Assembly: GCF_031127835.1 (NCBI RefSeq) | Contig: NZ_JARXHX010000008.1 | Span: forward strand, 205,090-269,089 | Length of the DNA stretch: 64,000 nucleotides | Direction of reading: 5' to 3' | Source: Pelagicoccus sp. SDUM812002 | GTDB lineage: Bacteria > Verrucomicrobiota > Verrucomicrobiia > Opitutales > Opitutaceae | In this document: positions 63,699-64,000 of the stretch, piece after piece | Numbering within the stretch: the first letter of the stretch is position 1 | How the letters are laid out: each line of letters starts with the position of its first letter | Made by a program: the position numbers and the translations under genes | The notes under the pieces: model-generated | Told to the model about the DNA's origin: nothing | Seen by the model: the letters and a program-made list of their open reading frames with translations, nothing else | Database searches by the model: none

Positions 63699-64000
63699 GA
63701 CTCTATTCAGCTAGTATTTAGAGGGAGCGTAGCAGGGTATAAGTCGACTATGACTGATCGGCATCGAGAGGTGCGGCTGCAAAAGCTTGGATAAAGCCAA
63801 ACTCGGTAGGACAAATCTTAGAGACGCTATCTTGGATTCGAAAGTGAGGTGCGAGCGGTCGCCTTGCCCGGAATCTGACATTCGTAGCTGCCAAACTTCG
63901 GACGACGGAAAGTGTTAAATTTCGCGACGTTCGGTCTTTGGAGATTCTTAAAGCATTCAATATTAGTGGGTTAGATGTATCGGTGGAGTTCCGTCGCAAG

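Larger units (their letters stand above)
63475..64000. other. Region upstream of the GH13 gene
   Basis: No recognised gene. It has a perfect 15-nt palindrome CGTGGGA-A-TCCCACG (63515-63529), 41 nt before the GH13 start, a terminator-like hairpin (63551-63570) and a 42-residue ORF (63570-63698). A minus-strand frame open from the window edge to 63748 ends in IQAFAAAPLDADQS; it lacks an ATG in the window and has no recognised features. Confidence 0.4.

Noticed and set aside
63748..64000. Minus-strand frame open to the window edge
   Set aside because: No ATG in the window, no recognised motif, and a competing open frame on the plus strand; the evidence is too weak.

Overview
The window reads as chromosomal DNA of a Gram-negative heterotroph. 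I infer Verrucomicrobiota, probably an Opitutales or Pelagicoccus-like marine bacterium. The reasons are the mix of TamA/TamB, a TonB-dependent receptor without a SusD partner, Na+-coupled SSS symporters, a DUF6768 protein beside an ECF sigma factor, and secreted beta-propeller cytochromes with FGE-like proteins. This assignment rests on gene content only; there is no rRNA or other phylogenetic marker. I found no tRNA, rRNA, CRISPR array, insertion sequence or prophage.

Layout. 1-372: end of the ribosome-rescue factor ArfB. 373-6846: gltB-gltD glutamate synthase behind a leader with a palindrome and a terminator-like hairpin. 6985-7892: ECF sigma factor plus a membrane partner. 7956-15647 (minus strand): a carboxyltransferase lacking its biotin domain, a NatAB-type exporter, a Ca2+/Na+ antiporter, then ApbE, PepSY and FMN-binding proteins behind a porin gene (15720-16985) that carries an in-frame TAG. 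17433-17867: RRM/RGG RNA-binding protein. 17988-26832: an AraC regulator divergent from an amino-sugar operon (NagB-PIG-L fusion, PIG-L deacetylase, GH20 hexosaminidase, SSS symporter, HGSNAT-like acetyltransferase). 26880-28432: a CxxC small secreted protein and a Met/His-rich outer-membrane protein. 29575-35405: TamA/TamB. 35430-38126: AlkC-like protein, MscS channel, EamA transporter.

The most unusual part is 38335-55355. It holds two tight operons on the plus strand. The first encodes a dihaem cytochrome c, two beta-propeller/cytochrome-peroxidase-like proteins, two FGE-fold proteins without the catalytic cysteine pair, and a RidA/chorismatase-like protein. The second starts with a MarR regulator behind a perfect 17-nt palindrome. 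It continues with a membrane-anchored Fn3-like protein, an SSS symporter, a 41-residue accessory membrane peptide, an ATCase-like carbamoyltransferase with an altered substrate site, an asparagine-synthase-like amidotransferase, an M20 carbamoylase and an isochorismatase-fold amidohydrolase. I infer an uncharacterised route for taking up and processing a ureido, carbamoyl or amide compound, possibly linked to periplasmic redox chemistry. I cannot name the substrate.

55389-63474 (minus strand) is a maltodextrin/starch locus: secreted GH13 enzyme, TonB receptor, MalQ and an MFS sugar transporter. The last 500 bases hold only a possible 42-codon ORF followed by a terminator-like hairpin.
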